Below are positions 22,338-24,730 of a DNA stretch of 24,730 bases, one piece after another. The position numbers and the translations under genes are program-made. Source of the stretch: BOG-1184 sp049514575 (lineage in GTDB: Bacteria; Fibrobacterota; Chitinivibrionia; Chitinivibrionales; Chitinispirillaceae); NCBI GenBank assembly GCA_049514575.1, contig JBEKUX010000047.1, forward strand, positions 1 to 24,730, in the 5' to 3' direction. The notes below the pieces were generated by a model, which was not told the DNA's origin, ran no database searches, and worked only from the letters and a program-made list of their open reading frames with translations. Position 1 is the first letter of the stretch; each line of letters starts with the position of its first letter.

Positions 22338-24730
22338 TCAACGCGTTAAAATTATCGTCAGTCTTTTTTCTAAGCTGCCCGCACAAAACGATAGGACATA
22401 CAGACCTTGTGAAAGTTTTGTCGTTGGAAAATATTCGCAATGGCTGCCCGAAGCCATTTGCCCGTCTGTTCCTTTGGCAACCAATATACCCCTCATATCA
22501 TAAACCCGTATCCTTACCTGTTCGGCGTGCGGCAGACTATATCGTATGCTGCCCCGGCTACCTGAAAAACGGATATTAGCGATTATATCTAATGCAGTGT
22601 GCTTTTCCGGATCGGAATGATTTATTGCCGTCGATGTTTCGTATAACCGGGCAAAATGGAACTGTGTTTTCCCGCCTATACCGCCGTAAAAATACCCCCC
22701 GATAAAGAGATTGCTATTATCTGCAACCATTACATTGCATGGTCTATTGAAAACAGGAGCCCAACTGTCCACTACACCGGTGTTCGCATCAAAACAAGCA
22801 TTTAAACTCCTCGGCTGACCACCTATATTTAAAAAAGGGCCACTTACATAAATATTCGGATAGTACGAAGCAATCGCGTATATACTTCCGTATGCGTCCA
22901 AATTCATGTTCAAGGATGTTGCCATACCAGTAATCGTATCCAAACATGCCAAATGGTTCCTTGACTGACCGCCCATTGTTGTAAAACTCCCTCCAATATA
23001 TATATACGGTCCCTGTGCCTGAAGTGTCTCTACAAAACCATCGGCATTGGCGTTCCAGCCGGTAGCTGATCCGGTCGCTGTATCAAGACACGCTACAGCC
23101 CTTCTTAACTGACCGCCCAAACTGTCAAAATTCCCGCCTACAAATATCCTTGACCCACTGATCGCCAGCGCATTTACGTTCCCGCTCCCATGAGGGTACC
23201 AGCCCGTCACCGCGCCGGTGGACGAATCTATACAGGCGATACTCCCTCTCGCCTGCCCGCCTATGCTGTTAAAAACCCCGCCCACATATACTTTTCCTTT
23301 ACTGACGGTCATTGCACTTATCCAGCTGTAACCGTCGTTGACCTCAGGATACCAAGTGGTCAAATCTCCGAAGACCGTATCGACACATGCGATGCGGATT
23401 CTCCTTGTTCTGTTGACTGCGTCAAAATTCCCCCCTAGTATCACCCTTTCACCAAAAACCACGATGGAATACACCGCGGCATTGTCTACTGACGGGTTCC
23501 AGGCCGTCGCCGTTCCGGTTCTTCGATCAATGCATGCCGCCCCGTGTCTTTTCACCCCATTCATGACACAACCGCTGCTCGCCACATACACCTCGGCCCC
23601 GGACTCTGTAATGGAATAGGCATTATCGCTGCCCCTCGGGTTCCAGCCGGTCGCGGCGCCGGTAATGGTATCAAGACAAGCAATAAAACTCCTCTCCTGT
23701 CCACCAATCGAGTCGAACTCTCCCCCGGCATATATTTTTCCCCTGCTCTTTGATAAGCAATTCACTTTACCGTTAACGCCGGCATTCCAGCCTGTCGCCA
23801 GACCAGTCCCGGTATCCAGACATGCCACATTCCGACGTACCTGTCCGCTTATGGTGTCAAACAACCCTCCTGTATACAGTTTACCTTCATAGGCGACGAT
23901 TGTATTTATCTGGCATTCCGACGGGGATGCACCATACGAAGCATCTGCATGCCAGCTCGAAACGACCCCTGTGAGCGCATCTACACGGGCGATACGTCCT
24001 TTCGCCTGTCCTCCTATAGAAGTAAAAAAGCCCCCGGCATATAAATGTGCTCCGTCCAGAAGGAGAGCGCACACTCTCTCGTTTGCATCAGGGTTCCAGC
24101 CAGTCGCAGCACCGGACGCTGTATCCAAACAAGCAATATACCGCCGTGCCTGTCCGCCTATTGTGTCAAATCCGCCTCCCACATAAACTCTCGGTCCGTT
24201 TGGAAAGATTGATAAGACATGACAATTGCCTGGAAATCTTGACCACTTCGGGTTTGGGTTCCATGTGGTTACGGTACCGGTGTTCGCATCAATGCAGGCG
24301 ATATAGTTCCTTGTCTGACCGCCAATGGTTGAAAAAAATCCTCCTGCATAGAGTTTTGACCCGCTTAACGCAAGTGCCATTACCGAGCCGTTGGCGCTCG
24401 GGTTCCATGCCATATCAAGAGTATGGTTGGAAAGAATATGAGCTATACAATTTCTATCAGCAGTCCCTACTTTTGAAAAACTACCGCCGATGAACCATCC
24501 ACCGTTTCCGTCAGACACCGCGGAAATAACATAATCGTCAACTTTAGCTATTCCTGAAACCAGCAAACCGCTGCCGGTATCAACAATAGCGCCGCACCCG
24601 GAAGAGGGACCTACGTAATGAAATGCTCCTCCGAGATATACTTTGTCCGCAGTTACCGCAATAGCATCCACCGTGGTATTCGCTGTCCACATCTGATCAT
24701 CCAGCTCATAGGGGACACCGGACAAAACGC
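22338..24730 (-). CDS. Large propeller-like repeat protein with type IX sorting tail, 5' end outside the window
   Basis: The frame runs to the right edge, so the true start and any signal peptide are missing; about 796 codons are seen. I count 14 repeats of about 50 residues, each with the pattern W-N-P, hydrophobic strand, YxGGxFxxIGGQxRxxIACLDxxTGxxT. Repeats 8 and 9 are degenerate (MNGVKRHGAACID, VNRTRRIRIACVD). Fourteen such units would fit two seven-bladed beta-propellers of the delta-60/DUF5122 kind, an inference from count and length. The last 75 residues (IRYSLPHAEQVRIRVYDMRG, then LSQGLYVLSF) are the clearest type IX sorting domain in the window. It is probably a secreted or surface protein of unknown binding function. 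Confidence 0.88.
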   Translation of the reverse strand, partial: VLSGVPYELDDQMWTANTTVDAIAVTADKVYLGGAFHYVGPSSGCGAIVDTGSGLLVSGIAKVDDYVISAVSDGNGGWFIGGSFSKVGTADRNCIAHILSNHTLDMAWNPSANGSVMALALSGSKLYAGGFFSTIGGQTRNYIACIDANTGTVTTWNPNPKWSRFPGNCHVLSIFPNGPRVYVGGGFDTIGGQARRYIACLDTASGAATGWNPDANERVCALLLDGAHLYAGGFFTSIGGQAKGRIARVDALTGVVSSWHADASYGASPSECQINTIVAYEGKLYTGGLFDTISGQVRRNVACLDTGTGLATGWNAGVNGKVNCLSKSRGKIYAGGEFDSIGGQERSFIACLDTITGAATGWNPRGSDNAYSITESGAEVYVASSGCVMNGVKRHGAACIDRRTGTATAWNPSVDNAAVYSIVVFGERVILGGNFDAVNRTRRIRIACVDTVFGDLTTWYPEVNDGYSWISAMTVSKGKVYVGGVFNSIGGQARGSIACIDSSTGAVTGWYPHGSGNVNALAISGSRIFVGGNFDSLGGQLRRAVACLDTATGSATGWNANADGFVETLQAQGPYIYIGGSFTTMGGQSRNHLACLDTITGMATSLNMNLDAYGSIYAIASYYPNIYVSGPFLNIGGQPRSLNACFDANTGVVDSWAPVFNRPCNVMVADNSNLFIGGYFYGGIGGKTQFHFARLYETSTAINHSDPEKHTALDIIANIRFSGSRGSIRYSLPHAEQVRIRVYDMRGILVAKGTDGQMASGSHCEYFPTTKLSQGLYVLSFCAGSLEKRLTIILTR

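Noticed and set aside
19383..24730. CRISPR array, considered because of many repeats
   Set aside because: Repeats are either protein-coding domain repeats or widely spaced dispersed elements; there are no short regular repeat-spacer units and no cas genes.

Overview
The window looks like a chromosomal piece of a Gram-negative bacterium, most plausibly of the Fibrobacterota or a neighbouring FCB-group lineage. The reasons are several exported proteins ending in a type IX secretion-like sorting tail, several lipoproteins or exported proteins, an exported protein of the family mislabelled 'asparagine synthetase B' in Bacteroidota, and exported proteins built from FnIII, InlB-type and propeller repeats. 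The lineage is inferred from protein style; there is no rRNA in the window. I found no tRNA, rRNA, CRISPR array or intact transposase gene.

Layout. (1) 1-523: 5' part of an exported fibronectin-III protein, minus strand. (2) 999-2091: a tight minus-strand operon of four very small genes (GIY-YIG-like protein, unknown 67-residue protein, truncated HNH protein, SAP-like Cys-rich protein), divergent from pabBC (2191-4158) across a 100-bp region holding a perfect 16-bp palindrome. (3) 4253-8005: minus-strand operon namZ > murU > amgK > methyltransferase. The first three make a coherent route for peptidoglycan MurNAc salvage: release of MurNAc, kinase AmgK, uridylyltransferase MurU. (4) 8122-8408: rpsU with its terminator. 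(5) 8832-11944: minus-strand operon of an exported protein, a UMF1-type MFS transporter and a TrmH-family methyltransferase. It is flanked by two related repeat copies in direct orientation. (6) 12304-14073: aspS, with a non-discriminating-type signature. (7) 14347-15384: a lipoprotein with an excellent sigma-70 promoter.

(8) 15903-24730: an accessory secreted-protein zone. It holds an SGNH hydrolase, a DUF4380-like protein, a lipoprotein-like protein with InlB repeats, FnIII and an FGE-like (SUMF1) domain, and a 14-repeat propeller protein that runs off the right edge. Three of these carry sorting tails. The spacers here hold a MITE with a 3-bp target duplication, three copies of another dispersed repeat, and a recurring 3'-end module (short palindrome plus strong hairpin terminator).

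The best candidates for something new are the four-gene micro-operon at 999-2091, the apparently cytoplasmic NamZ linked to AmgK/MurU, and the repeated 3'-end module. None of these can be called new without database searches.
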